A stretch of DNA of 30,173 bases. Source: GH45 sp046704385. GTDB lineage: Bacteria > Bacteroidota > Bacteroidia > Bacteroidales > SZUA-534. The position numbers and the translations under genes are program-made. This document shows, in pieces, positions 8,901 through 17,454 of the stretch; the first letter of the stretch is position 1; each line of letters starts with the position of its first letter. The notes under the pieces are model-generated. The model saw nothing but the letters and a program-made list of their open reading frames with translations. It was not told the origin of the DNA and made no database searches. Location: positions 1 to 30,173 of the forward strand of contig JBJKSB010000030.1 of NCBI GenBank assembly GCA_046704385.1. Direction: 5' to 3'.

Positions 8901-9671
8901 ATGAATGCAAGTACACGACGTAGTTTTATTAAAAAATTAGGATTGGCAGGAGCAGCTACCTGTTGTTATCCTGGTATGCGATTAATGGCAAATATAAACC
9001 CGATTTCAGAACAGGATCGGGCCAAAAAGGGTATGGTAATCCTGTTTCAGGGTGATTCCATTACGGATGGAAATCGTGGCAGGACGGCCGACCCCAACCA
9101 TATCATGGGCCATGGCTATGCTTTTAGTATTGCCAGCCGTATAGGTGCCGATTACCCGGAGCAGAATTATCATTTTATTAATCGCGGAATAAGTGCCAAT
9201 AAAATTATCGATCTGCAAGCCCGCTGGCAAACAGATACGCTGGATCTGAAACCGGATTTGTTAAGTATTTTAATCGGAATTAATGATTCCAGCTCAGTAG
9301 TTGTCGATTGGAAACCGGTAGTTACTGTTGAAAAATTCGAAGAGGTTTACCGATCATTACTGAAAGAAACACAAGCACAGTTTCCTGATATTCTTTTTGT
9401 ACTTTGCGAACCCTTTATCTTAAAGGTGGGGCAGGTAAAGGAACATTGGGATGCTTACCTGGCTGATGTAACGCAAAGGCAGGAGGTTGTTCGGAAGCTG
9501 GCCAAAGAATTCACGGCCGTATATGTACCTTTTCAGGATGTATTGATAAAAGCCTGTGATCGGGCACCAGCCGATTATTGGATTTGGGATGGAGTTCATC
9601 CTACAGTGGCAGGTCATGAACTTTTAACCCGGGAATGGATTAAACAGGTTGAGACCAGGATTAAATTTTAA
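8901..9671 (+). CDS. SGNH/GDSL carbohydrate esterase with Tat-like signal
   Basis: This SGNH-family hydrolase of 256 aa probably removes O-acetyl groups from plant polysaccharide fragments. The catalytic blocks are visible: Ser53 in FQGDSITDG (block I), a Gly in NRGISANK (block II), Asn in GINDSS (block III, GxND) and Asp230/His233 in WDGVHPTVAGH (block V, DxxH). The leader TRRSFIKKLGLAGAA has the twin-arginine pattern RRxFxK, unlike the Sec leaders of its neighbours, so it may be exported folded. It sits between GH95 and GH2, with 102 bp to the latter. Acetylated galactose in xyloglucan is a plausible target; xylan or pectin acetyl groups cannot be excluded. Confidence 0.85.
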   Translation: MNASTRRSFIKKLGLAGAATCCYPGMRLMANINPISEQDRAKKGMVILFQGDSITDGNRGRTADPNHIMGHGYAFSIASRIGADYPEQNYHFINRGISANKIIDLQARWQTDTLDLKPDLLSILIGINDSSSVVVDWKPVVTVEKFEEVYRSLLKETQAQFPDILFVLCEPFILKVGQVKEHWDAYLADVTQRQEVVRKLAKEFTAVYVPFQDVLIKACDRAPADYWIWDGVHPTVAGHELLTREWIKQVETRIKF

Positions 9672-9773
9672 GATCATGTCAAATATTGTTCTGAGTAATT
9701 TTGAGATTTAATTTGCCCGATTATTTATACTAATTTTAGAGAACTAGTTTAAAGAACTTAATATAATTTATCT

Positions 9774-12700
9774 ATGAAAAACCTGTTGAATTTAATCGGA
9801 TTACTTATCGTAGTTTGTGAGGTTCAGGCTCAAACCCCCGAATGGCAGAATCCCGAAGTGTTCCGGATTAATAAGGAACAGCCTCATGCCTGGTTTATTC
9901 CCTATGGAAACATTGAAAAGGCTGAAACCGGCGATCCTTCACAATCAGAGTATTACCAATCGTTAAACGGTGATTGGGATTTTAAATTTGTAAATAATCC
10001 GGGTCTGGTTCCTGATAATTTTTTCAAACAGGATTTTCAAACCAGTGACTGGAAAAAAATTCCGGTGCCTTCTGACTGGCAAATGCAGGGATACGATTAT
10101 CCAATATATACCAATATTCAGTACCCTTTTAAAGCACCTGAAGGGAAATGGGTACCTGAAGATTATAACCCGACCGGATTGTACTGGCACAATTTTAATA
10201 TTAATGACTCTTGGAGCGGCAAAGAGGTTTTTATAGTTTTTGGAGCTGTAAAATCGGCTTTTTATTTGTGGATAAATGGCGAAAAGATCGGATATAGCCA
10301 GGATAGCAAGACTCCTGCTGAATTTAATATCACTAAATTTATAAAACCGGGAAAGAACATGCTGGCCATGGAAGTTATCCGTTGGAGCGATGGTAGTTAC
10401 CTGGAAGACCAGGACTTTTGGCGTCTCTCAGGTATTGAACGCGATGTTTTTTTGCTGTCAACTCCTAAAACCCGGATAACTGATTTCACAGTAAAAGCCG
10501 GGTTAGATGCCAATAACGACAAAGGCGATTTTGGTTTGCTGGTTCAAACGGAGGAGGGTTCTAAAAATAGTTCAATCTCATGCCAGATTCTGGATGGGAG
10601 AAAGGAGATTTTCAGCAAGGAACTAAAAGTTGAAAACAACAAGGTGGATTTTAATCAAAGTGGCCTGGATGTAAAACACTGGACTGCTGAAACTCCAAAT
10701 CTCTATACGCTGAATATGACGCTGAAAGAATCGGGAAAAATAACCCAGGCTATTTCACAAAAAATTGGCTTTAGAACGGTTGAAATTTCCGACAGGCAAC
10801 TTAAAGTAAATGGCATACCCGTCACCTTGCGTGGAGTAAACCTGCATGAACACCACCCGGTAACCGGCCATGTTATTGATGTGGCTACCCGCATTAAGGA
10901 TATTCAGTTAATGAAGCAGCATAATATTAATGCCATCCGTACTTCGCATTATCCCCAGGACCCGGTAATGTATGAATTATGCAATAAATACGGGATGTAT
11001 CTGATAGACGAAACCAACATTGAGTCGCATGGTATGGGATACGATCCTGACAAAACGCTGGCCAATAAACCCTTGTGGGCAAAAGCACATCTCGACAGGA
11101 CTCAGAATATGGTGCAACGCGATAAAAATCAGCCGTGTATTATTATCTGGTCGTTGGGAAATGAGGCTGGTAATGGAATAAACATGGTAGCCGATTACGA
11201 ATGGATTAAAAAGAATGAACCAACTCGTCCGGTGCAATACGAACAGGCCGGGTTGAAATCAAACACTGATATTTATTGCCCTATGTATGCCCGTATGGAT
11301 TGGATGGAAAGATATGCTCTTAGTGATGACAAGCGACCTTTGATACAATGCGAATATGCTCATTCCATGGGAAACGGTACGGGTAACTTACAGGATTATT
11401 GGGATCTGATTTACAAATATCCCAATTTGCAGGGAGGTTTTATATGGGACTGGGTTGACCAGGGTATTGAAAAACTGGATGAAGAAGGTATAAAATTCTG
11501 GGCGTATGGCGGTGATTTTGGGCCTACGGATGTTCCATCTGATAATAATTTCTGTATAAATGGATTGGTAAATGCCGATCGTACTCCGCATCCTGCCTTA
11601 AAAGAAGTACAAAAAGTGTATCAGCCCGTTTATTTTAAGGTTGTGGATTTGATGAATGGCAATATTGAGGTTATCAATCATAATAGTTTTACCAACACCA
11701 GTGAGTATAGTTTTTCGTGGGTTATTGAAGGAAATAGTAATGAAGTTCAGCGCAGCAAGGAATTTACTATTGACCTGGCACCGCTGAATAAAAAAACGAT
11801 TCACATTGATCTGCCAGAAATTAAGCCTGTAGAAAAAACAGAATATTTTATTACTATATATGCACGTACAACAAAACAAACACCACTTATTGATAAGGGT
11901 TATGTAGTTGCCTATGAGCAGTTTAAGCTGCCTTTGACTCTAATTACTAAAAATGAGAAATTACCTTCAGGGTCAATCAAATTGAATAACACAGAAACAA
12001 GTGTTGGCATTGAGGGGTCAGATTTTGCCATTTCGATGGATAAAAAATCAGGCTGGATCACTTCGTACAAACTGTCAGGAAAAGAAATGCTGTTAATGCC
12101 TCTTGAACCTGATTTTTGGCGGGCTGCTACGGATAACGATTATGGAAATAAAATGCCGGTTCGTTGTGAAGTATGGAAGGATCTTCAAAATGATTTTACC
12201 GTGCGACATATTGAAGTTGACCAGCCTACAGAGAATCTGATTACAGTTGGGGTTGATTTTTATATTGATAGGATAAAAAAACCGGCAAAAGCGAATTATA
12301 AATTTTATGCCAATGGTAATACGGAAGTTAAGGCGTGGTTCGACTTAGCTTATAAAGATGGAGATTACATTCCACGGATTGGGTTCAGAACCCGTCTCCC
12401 AAAAGAGTACAACCAGTTTGAGTATTACGGCAGAGGTCCCCAGGAAAATTACTGCGACAGGAAAACTTCTGCCCTGGTCGGACTTTATAAAAGTACTGTG
12501 GCTGATCAGTATTTTGCATACAGCCGGCCTATGGAAGGCGGGTACAAAACAGATATACGTTGGGCACAATTGACTGATGATCAGGGAAAGGGTTTTAAAG
12601 TTTCCGGTGGACAATTGTTAGGAATGTCAGCTCTGCCATACAGCCGGGAATTACTTGATGACGGTAAAGAAAAGGAACAGCGGCACATTAATAACCTGGT

Positions 12701-12845
12701 GCCGGAAGATTTTACGGAATGGCACATCGATTTAAAACAAATGGGTGTTGCTGGTGACGACAGCTGGGGAGCCAGGCCGCACGACGAGTACACGATTTGG
12801 CCGGGAGTTTACACCTATAGTTTTAGTTTGCAGCCCATAAAATAA
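9774..12845 (+). CDS. LacZ-type GH2 beta-galactosidase, exported
   Basis: This full-length LacZ-like GH2 enzyme (1023 aa, the usual size for E. coli LacZ relatives) carries a Sec signal peptide ending near VQAQ, so it acts in the periplasm. The order is a sugar-binding domain (about 60-240, with PVPSDWQMQGYDYPIYTN), an Ig-like domain, a TIM barrel with acid/base Glu464 (SLGNEAG) and nucleophile Glu527 (QCEYAHSMGNG), a second Ig-like domain, and a Bgal_small_N-like C-terminal sandwich with FWRAATDNDYGN. It should release beta-galactose, probably the beta-1,2-Gal of xyloglucan once fucose and acetyl groups are gone. It differs from the first GH2 protein in domain order, so the two are not a recent duplication. 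The GH9 gene follows after 28 bp, so they are probably one transcript. Confidence 0.92.
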   Translation: MKNLLNLIGLLIVVCEVQAQTPEWQNPEVFRINKEQPHAWFIPYGNIEKAETGDPSQSEYYQSLNGDWDFKFVNNPGLVPDNFFKQDFQTSDWKKIPVPSDWQMQGYDYPIYTNIQYPFKAPEGKWVPEDYNPTGLYWHNFNINDSWSGKEVFIVFGAVKSAFYLWINGEKIGYSQDSKTPAEFNITKFIKPGKNMLAMEVIRWSDGSYLEDQDFWRLSGIERDVFLLSTPKTRITDFTVKAGLDANNDKGDFGLLVQTEEGSKNSSISCQILDGRKEIFSKELKVENNKVDFNQSGLDVKHWTAETPNLYTLNMTLKESGKITQAISQKIGFRTVEISDRQLKVNGIPVTLRGVNLHEHHPVTGHVIDVATRIKDIQLMKQHNINAIRTSHYPQDPVMYELCNKYGMYLIDETNIESHGMGYDPDKTLANKPLWAKAHLDRTQNMVQRDKNQPCIIIWSLGNEAGNGINMVADYEWIKKNEPTRPVQYEQAGLKSNTDIYCPMYARMDWMERYALSDDKRPLIQCEYAHSMGNGTGNLQDYWDLIYKYPNLQGGFIWDWVDQGIEKLDEEGIKFWAYGGDFGPTDVPSDNNFCINGLVNADRTPHPALKEVQKVYQPVYFKVVDLMNGNIEVINHNSFTNTSEYSFSWVIEGNSNEVQRSKEFTIDLAPLNKKTIHIDLPEIKPVEKTEYFITIYARTTKQTPLIDKGYVVAYEQFKLPLTLITKNEKLPSGSIKLNNTETSVGIEGSDFAISMDKKSGWITSYKLSGKEMLLMPLEPDFWRAATDNDYGNKMPVRCEVWKDLQNDFTVRHIEVDQPTENLITVGVDFYIDRIKKPAKANYKFYANGNTEVKAWFDLAYKDGDYIPRIGFRTRLPKEYNQFEYYGRGPQENYCDRKTSALVGLYKSTVADQYFAYSRPMEGGYKTDIRWAQLTDDQGKGFKVSGGQLLGMSALPYSRELLDDGKEKEQRHINNLVPEDFTEWHIDLKQMGVAGDDSWGARPHDEYTIWPGVYTYSFSLQPIK

Positions 12846-12873
12846 ATTATACTCAACCTTAAAAAATATTACT

Positions 12874-14517
12874 ATGAAGCTCAATTTATTATTTTTTGGA
12901 ATCCTGCTGTTCTCAGTTGCCTGTGCGGTTTCGCCCGAAAAACAGGGACCGGGAAAAGTATTTCTGAACTCGTTGGGGTTTTTGCCCGATGGTTCAAAGG
13001 TTGCCACCATAGTAGGTGACAGCGGTCAGTATTTTATTAAAGATGCGGCTACCCATAAAGTGGTTTTTGAAGGAAAAACAGGAAATGCTGTGAGTCAACA
13101 GGATGTGGATCAAACGGGATTTATAGCTGATTTTACCTCTTTTACCGATGCGGGAACCTATTTCCTTGAGACTAAAAACGGTTCAAAATCCATAAATTTT
13201 AATATTGATGCCAATACCTACGATTCCGCTTTTTATACTACTATGCGTGGATTTTACCTCTGGCGATGTGGTATGGCTGTGGAAGGAAAGCATCATGGAA
13301 TTACGTACAAGCAAGGGGCTTGTCATCTTGATGACGGAGGGCTCGATTATACCGAGTTTGGAGCCAAACATAAAGATGGGACCGGGGGTTGGCACGATGC
13401 CGGCGATTATGGCAAATACGTTGTAAATGCGGGAATTACCATGGGTCAGTTGTTTATGGCCTGGGATAATTTTCAACCAAAACTTGATAAATTTGCCCTT
13501 GATTTGCCGGAAACAGCCAAAGGTTATCCTGAATATCTTGAAGAATTGAAATGGGAAACCGACTGGCTGCTAAAAATGCAGTATCCGGACAGTTCAGGCC
13601 GTATTTCGCACAAACTTACCCGCTTGAATTTTTCAGCCTTTATTATGGCCGATCAGGATACGGCGAAACGCTATTTTACGGAATGGGGCACCACTGCCAC
13701 AGCTAATTTTGTAGCCGTAATGGCTGAAGCTGCCCGGTATTTTAAGCCTTATGATGAAGCTTATGCCAAAACCTGCCTCGATGCGGCTATCAGAAGTTAT
13801 AATTTCCTGGCTAAAAATCCGGATTATAAACGATGGAAGCAACGCGAATTCAGAACCGGCGGTTACCAGGCTTATGATAATCCCCCGAGAATATGGGCAG
13901 CAGCCGAGTTATGGAAAACTACCGGCGATACTAAATACCTGGCCGATTTTGAATCGAAAATTACATCGGCCCGGACACTGGTAGATTTTAACTGGGACTG
14001 GGGTAATCCTAAAAACCTGGGAGTGTATACCTATTTGCTTTCAGAGAAAGAAGGAAGAAATCCTGAGTTAGTGGATAAACTTAAACAAATGGCCATAGCT
14101 ATTGCAGATACCATTGTCAATTTTACCCAAACCGATATTTATGGTCGTCCGTTTGAACAATATTATTGGGGTTGTAACGGAACAGTAGCAAGGCTTTCAT
14201 CGAACCTGTATGTTGCTTATAAATTAACTGGCGACAATAAGTATAAGGAAGCCGGTCAGCAGATATTGGGACATATCTTTGGTCGGAATTACTATGGTCG
14301 ATCTTATGTCACCGGTCTGGGTATCGATCCGGTTATGCATCCGCACGACCGCCGTTCAGGGGCAGATGGTATTGACACACCATGGCCCGGTTACTTGGTA
14401 GGTGGCGGTCATAAAGCTACCGATTGGGTAGATAAACAGGAAAACTACTCGGTTAACGAAATTGCCATAAACTGGCAGGCACCACTGGTTTACACCCTGG
14501 CCTGGTTAATGGAATAA
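12874..14517 (+). CDS. GH9 endo-beta-1,4-glucanase lipoprotein
   Basis: This GH9 enzyme (547 aa) is predicted to cut the beta-1,4-glucan backbone, here probably of xyloglucan. The N-terminus is a lipoprotein signal with Cys17 (LFSVAC), so it is membrane anchored and possibly surface exposed. A CelD_N-like Ig domain (about 30-110) precedes the (alpha/alpha)6 barrel. Inverting catalytic residues are visible: the base pair Asp175/Asp178 in GGWHDAGDYGKY, the substrate-binding HPHDRRS motif and the acid Glu529 in SVNEIAINW. Bacteroides xyloglucan loci contain a comparable GH9 lipoprotein. It is the only endo-acting backbone enzyme in the window. Cellulase or mixed-linkage glucanase activity remains possible. 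Confidence 0.9.
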   Translation: MKLNLLFFGILLFSVACAVSPEKQGPGKVFLNSLGFLPDGSKVATIVGDSGQYFIKDAATHKVVFEGKTGNAVSQQDVDQTGFIADFTSFTDAGTYFLETKNGSKSINFNIDANTYDSAFYTTMRGFYLWRCGMAVEGKHHGITYKQGACHLDDGGLDYTEFGAKHKDGTGGWHDAGDYGKYVVNAGITMGQLFMAWDNFQPKLDKFALDLPETAKGYPEYLEELKWETDWLLKMQYPDSSGRISHKLTRLNFSAFIMADQDTAKRYFTEWGTTATANFVAVMAEAARYFKPYDEAYAKTCLDAAIRSYNFLAKNPDYKRWKQREFRTGGYQAYDNPPRIWAAAELWKTTGDTKYLADFESKITSARTLVDFNWDWGNPKNLGVYTYLLSEKEGRNPELVDKLKQMAIAIADTIVNFTQTDIYGRPFEQYYWGCNGTVARLSSNLYVAYKLTGDNKYKEAGQQILGHIFGRNYYGRSYVTGLGIDPVMHPHDRRSGADGIDTPWPGYLVGGGHKATDWVDKQENYSVNEIAINWQAPLVYTLAWLME

Positions 14518-14533
14518 TTTTAACCCTAACCCT

Positions 14534-14554
14534 ACGAGGATTCAAAACCCTCGT
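14534..14554 (+). terminator. Possible hairpin after GH9 gene
   Basis: ACGAGG at 14534-14539 pairs with CCTCGT at 14549-14554, about 17 bp after the GH9 stop. No T-run follows, so termination is uncertain. It may instead be the outer part of the adjacent repeat cluster. Confidence 0.3.
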
Positions 14555-14608
14555 CGGGTCAGATAACAAGGCTTACAATTTAAGTTTGAAGATGACAGAA
14601 CATAAAAA

Positions 14609-14725
14609 GAGCCTGAAGGGCTCAAACAACTATAACCCGGGGTAAAACCCCGGGCATAAACGATATAAACTATAATCGTCGCAAGCACAAGCTTTTATTT
14701 GAAATACAAGCCCATCATGCGACGA
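14609..14725. repeat. REP-like palindrome cluster, family 1, copy 2
   Basis: This repeats the three stems of 159-274 in the same order: GAGCC/GGCTC (14609-14613/14619-14623), CCCGGGG/CCCCGGG (14636-14642/14648-14654) and TCGTCGCA/TGCGACGA (14676-14683/14718-14725). Loop sequences differ, apart from a shared TTTTATTTG in the third loop, while stems are conserved. It lies in the 277-bp gap before the second GH31 gene, and the similarity continues as an A-rich leader toward the start codon in both copies. Confidence 0.72.
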
Positions 14726-14794
14726 AATATCAAAGATTAAAATTGAAAAAGGGAATACTAAATTCTAAAATAGTAACATTCAAATAGCAACACG

Positions 14795-17167
14795 ATGAAA
14801 CAATTTACGAAAAGATTTATGCTCCTCGGAGCGGTGGTGCTGGCAGTGAGTGCCGGATATGCCCAACGTCAGGGTTTTCATTTACAAAATGAACCCATAG
14901 ATATCAGTCCCGATTTTGCGGACTTTGAAAATACTTATTATCTGGCTGACAGCCTGGCAAGTTTTGATCCGGTTACCGGGCAGGGTAAAATATGCTACAA
15001 ACGATACGAATATGCCACACGTATGGCTTTCGACAATATGCTGGGTGTGTTAGTCCCGGTAGAGCAAAACGAATTCCCTGCAAGGGAATATGCTGGTTCT
15101 CCTGAATTACCTTTTTCATTGGATTTTGTTTCTCCACGTACGGTTCGTATCAGGGCAAAATCTGGTTTTGAGGTTAAGTCCGATGTTGACACCTTAATGT
15201 TAGTAAACAGCAAGGTACCGGTGGATAAATCATGGAAATACAAAAAAACAGATACCGGGCATGAATATACCTCAGCCTATGGTAAAGTAGTAATTCAAAT
15301 CAAACCCTGGCATATTTTTATTTATGATGCCAAAGGAAAATTACTGACTTCAACCATTCACAACAGTGATATGTCCGGGAAAACATACACACCGGTATTA
15401 CCTTTTTCTTACGTGCGCCGTGCCAGTGATTATTCACGAAGCTTTGCCGCCGTATTCTCCCTCCAGCCTGATGAAAAAATATTCGGTTGCGGGGAGTCTT
15501 ACCAAAATTTTAATAAAAGGGGTCAAAAAGTAGTGTTATGGACTGATGATGCCAACGGTATTCAGAACGAAAGTCTGTACAAACCTATTCCTTTTTATAT
15601 GAGTAGCAGGGGCTACGGGGTTTTTATGCATACATCAACACCAATAACTGTCGATTTTGGTATGTATTTTAGTGCAGCCAACAGTATGATGATTGGTGAC
15701 GAATCGCTCGATCTTTTTGTTTTTCTGGGAACGCCGAAAGATATTTTAAGTGAATATACCGCTTTAACCGGAAGGCCCGAATTACCGCCACTTTGGTCGT
15801 TTGGATTCTGGATGAGCCGTATTACGTATTTTTCACAAAAACAGGGTCTGGCTGTAGCCGATAAACTCAGGGTAAATAAAATTCCTGCTGATGTATTGCA
15901 CTTTGACACCGGTTGGTTCCAAACCGACTGGCAGTGTGACTATCAGTTTGCACCAACCCGTTTTGAAGACCCGGTTAAAATGATTAAAACTCTGAAAAAA
16001 GAAGGTATTAGAACCTGTCTGTGGCAATTACCTTACTTTGTACCAAAGAACAAATTATTCCCCGAGATAGTAGAAAAAGGTTTATATGTTAAAAATGATA
16101 AGGGTAACCTGCCTTATGAAGATGCCGTGCTCGACTTTACCAATCCCAAAACGATTGATTGGTACCAGGGCAAGATAAAAGGACTACTTGATCAGGGTGT
16201 AAGTGTCATTAAAGTTGATTTTGGTGAAGCTGCGCCAGCAAAGGGAATATATTCCAACGGACGTACCGGATTTTATGAGCATAACCTGTATCCATTGCGT
16301 TATAATAAGGCCGTTTCCGATATTACCAAACAGGTTACCGGCGACAGGATTATCTGGGCGCGCAGCGCATGGGCAGGCAGTCAGCGTTACCCGTTGCATT
16401 GGGGTGGCGATCCGGCCAACACCAACTCATCCATGGCCTCTGAACTACGCGGAGGTCTGTCCATTGGTTTATCCGGTTTCTCTTTCTGGAGCCATGATAT
16501 CGGCGGGTTTGTTCAGGCAGCTCCTGAAGATTTGTACCGTCGCTGGACTCCGTTTGGAATGTTTACCTCACATGTTCGTAGTCATGGTAATCCACCTACT
16601 GAACCTTGGGAATACGGAGAAGATTTTATGAATGCTTTCCGCAAAGCCGACAATATGCGTTATGAATTAATGCCTTATATTTATGCCCAGGCCAAACAAT
16701 GTGCCGACAATGGATGGCCAATGATGCGTGCTTTATTTGTAGAATTTCCTGACGATCCGGGTTCATGGTTGTTGGATAATGAATATCTGTTTGGTTCTGA
16801 TATGTTGGTAGCTCCTTTGTTTGAGGAAGTTACTTCACGTGATGTATATTTACCTCCGGGCGAATGGATCGACTACCAGACTGGTAAGGTTTATAATGCA
16901 GGTTGGCACCATATTGAAGCCGGTGAAGTTCCCATTGTTGTACTGGTGAAAAATGGTTCTGTAATTCCCCATATTGCGCTGGCACAGTCAACAGCCTTTA
17001 TGGACTGGAGCAAGTTAAAACTTAAAGTTTATTCTGTTGATGGTAAACCAGCCACCGGATTGGTTTGTCTGCCTGATAACAAAGAATTGAAAACGGTTAC
17101 TGTTAAGGATGATGCCCTGGTTTCCGATCCTTATAACGGAAAAGTGAAATTTGAAATTATAAAATAA
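14795..17167 (+). CDS. YicI-like GH31 alpha-xylosidase, exported
   Basis: This 790-aa GH31 enzyme closely follows the E. coli YicI alpha-xylosidase pattern. A Sec signal peptide (cleavage near GYAQ) is followed by the N-terminal beta sandwich and the barrel. The nucleophile is Asp475 in IKVDFGEAAP and the acid/base Asp539 in LHWGGDPAN. Surrounding ARSAWAGSQ, LRGGLSIGLSGF and FWSHDIGGF motifs are the YicI-type signatures. It should cleave terminal alpha-xylosyl units from isoprimeverose-containing oligosaccharides in the periplasm. It differs in motif class and domain content from the PA14-bearing GH31 of this locus, so the two probably act on different oligosaccharide sizes. Flanking gaps of 277 and 287 bp, both full of palindromes, suggest separate transcription or processing. 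Confidence 0.9.
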   Translation: MKQFTKRFMLLGAVVLAVSAGYAQRQGFHLQNEPIDISPDFADFENTYYLADSLASFDPVTGQGKICYKRYEYATRMAFDNMLGVLVPVEQNEFPAREYAGSPELPFSLDFVSPRTVRIRAKSGFEVKSDVDTLMLVNSKVPVDKSWKYKKTDTGHEYTSAYGKVVIQIKPWHIFIYDAKGKLLTSTIHNSDMSGKTYTPVLPFSYVRRASDYSRSFAAVFSLQPDEKIFGCGESYQNFNKRGQKVVLWTDDANGIQNESLYKPIPFYMSSRGYGVFMHTSTPITVDFGMYFSAANSMMIGDESLDLFVFLGTPKDILSEYTALTGRPELPPLWSFGFWMSRITYFSQKQGLAVADKLRVNKIPADVLHFDTGWFQTDWQCDYQFAPTRFEDPVKMIKTLKKEGIRTCLWQLPYFVPKNKLFPEIVEKGLYVKNDKGNLPYEDAVLDFTNPKTIDWYQGKIKGLLDQGVSVIKVDFGEAAPAKGIYSNGRTGFYEHNLYPLRYNKAVSDITKQVTGDRIIWARSAWAGSQRYPLHWGGDPANTNSSMASELRGGLSIGLSGFSFWSHDIGGFVQAAPEDLYRRWTPFGMFTSHVRSHGNPPTEPWEYGEDFMNAFRKADNMRYELMPYIYAQAKQCADNGWPMMRALFVEFPDDPGSWLLDNEYLFGSDMLVAPLFEEVTSRDVYLPPGEWIDYQTGKVYNAGWHHIEAGEVPIVVLVKNGSVIPHIALAQSTAFMDWSKLKLKVYSVDGKPATGLVCLPDNKELKTVTVKDDALVSDPYNGKVKFEIIK

Positions 17168-17454
17168 TTTTTTTAAACTGCTGAGGCGATGGTATGGAAT
17201 TATGTTTCTTTTGATGCTTTCCCTCTCCGTCTAGCCTGAGGCTAGAGCACTTCTCCCAGGAGAGGGCACTGTTTTTGAAAGTTATTTAAAAACTTAAAAA
17301 TGCAAGTTGCTTGCAACATTCAAGAAATGTGTTTTCCCCTGGGGAAAATCCCGATTTATCGGGAAAGGGGGAAAATAATGTAACAAAAGAGAACGACCAA
17401 TAATTGAAATATGACTCCTTTTTCTCAGCAGTTTTTTACTTAAAAACCCAAATT
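17168..17454. repeat. Palindromic repeats, family 2, copy 2, between GH31 and GH3
   Basis: Stems seen here are CCCTCTCC/GGAGAGGG (17221-17228/17259-17266) enclosing CTAGCC/GGCTAG (17231-17236/17240-17245), then TTTTCCCC/GGGGAAAA (17332-17339/17341-17348) and TCCCGAT/ATCGGGA (17349-17355/17358-17364). The CCCTCTC and CCCC/GGGG character resembles the gap at 8632-8736. No gene and no clear promoter box is seen. Confidence 0.6.

Noticed and set aside
14519..14533. Telomere-like repeat (TAACCC twice)
   Set aside because: Only two units occur, next to a small hairpin. This is chance in an intergenic region of a bacterial genome.
17404..17454. TTG start seventeen codons upstream for the GH3 gene
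   Set aside because: The extra residues do not belong to a signal peptide, and the ATG at 17455 starts an ordinary one.
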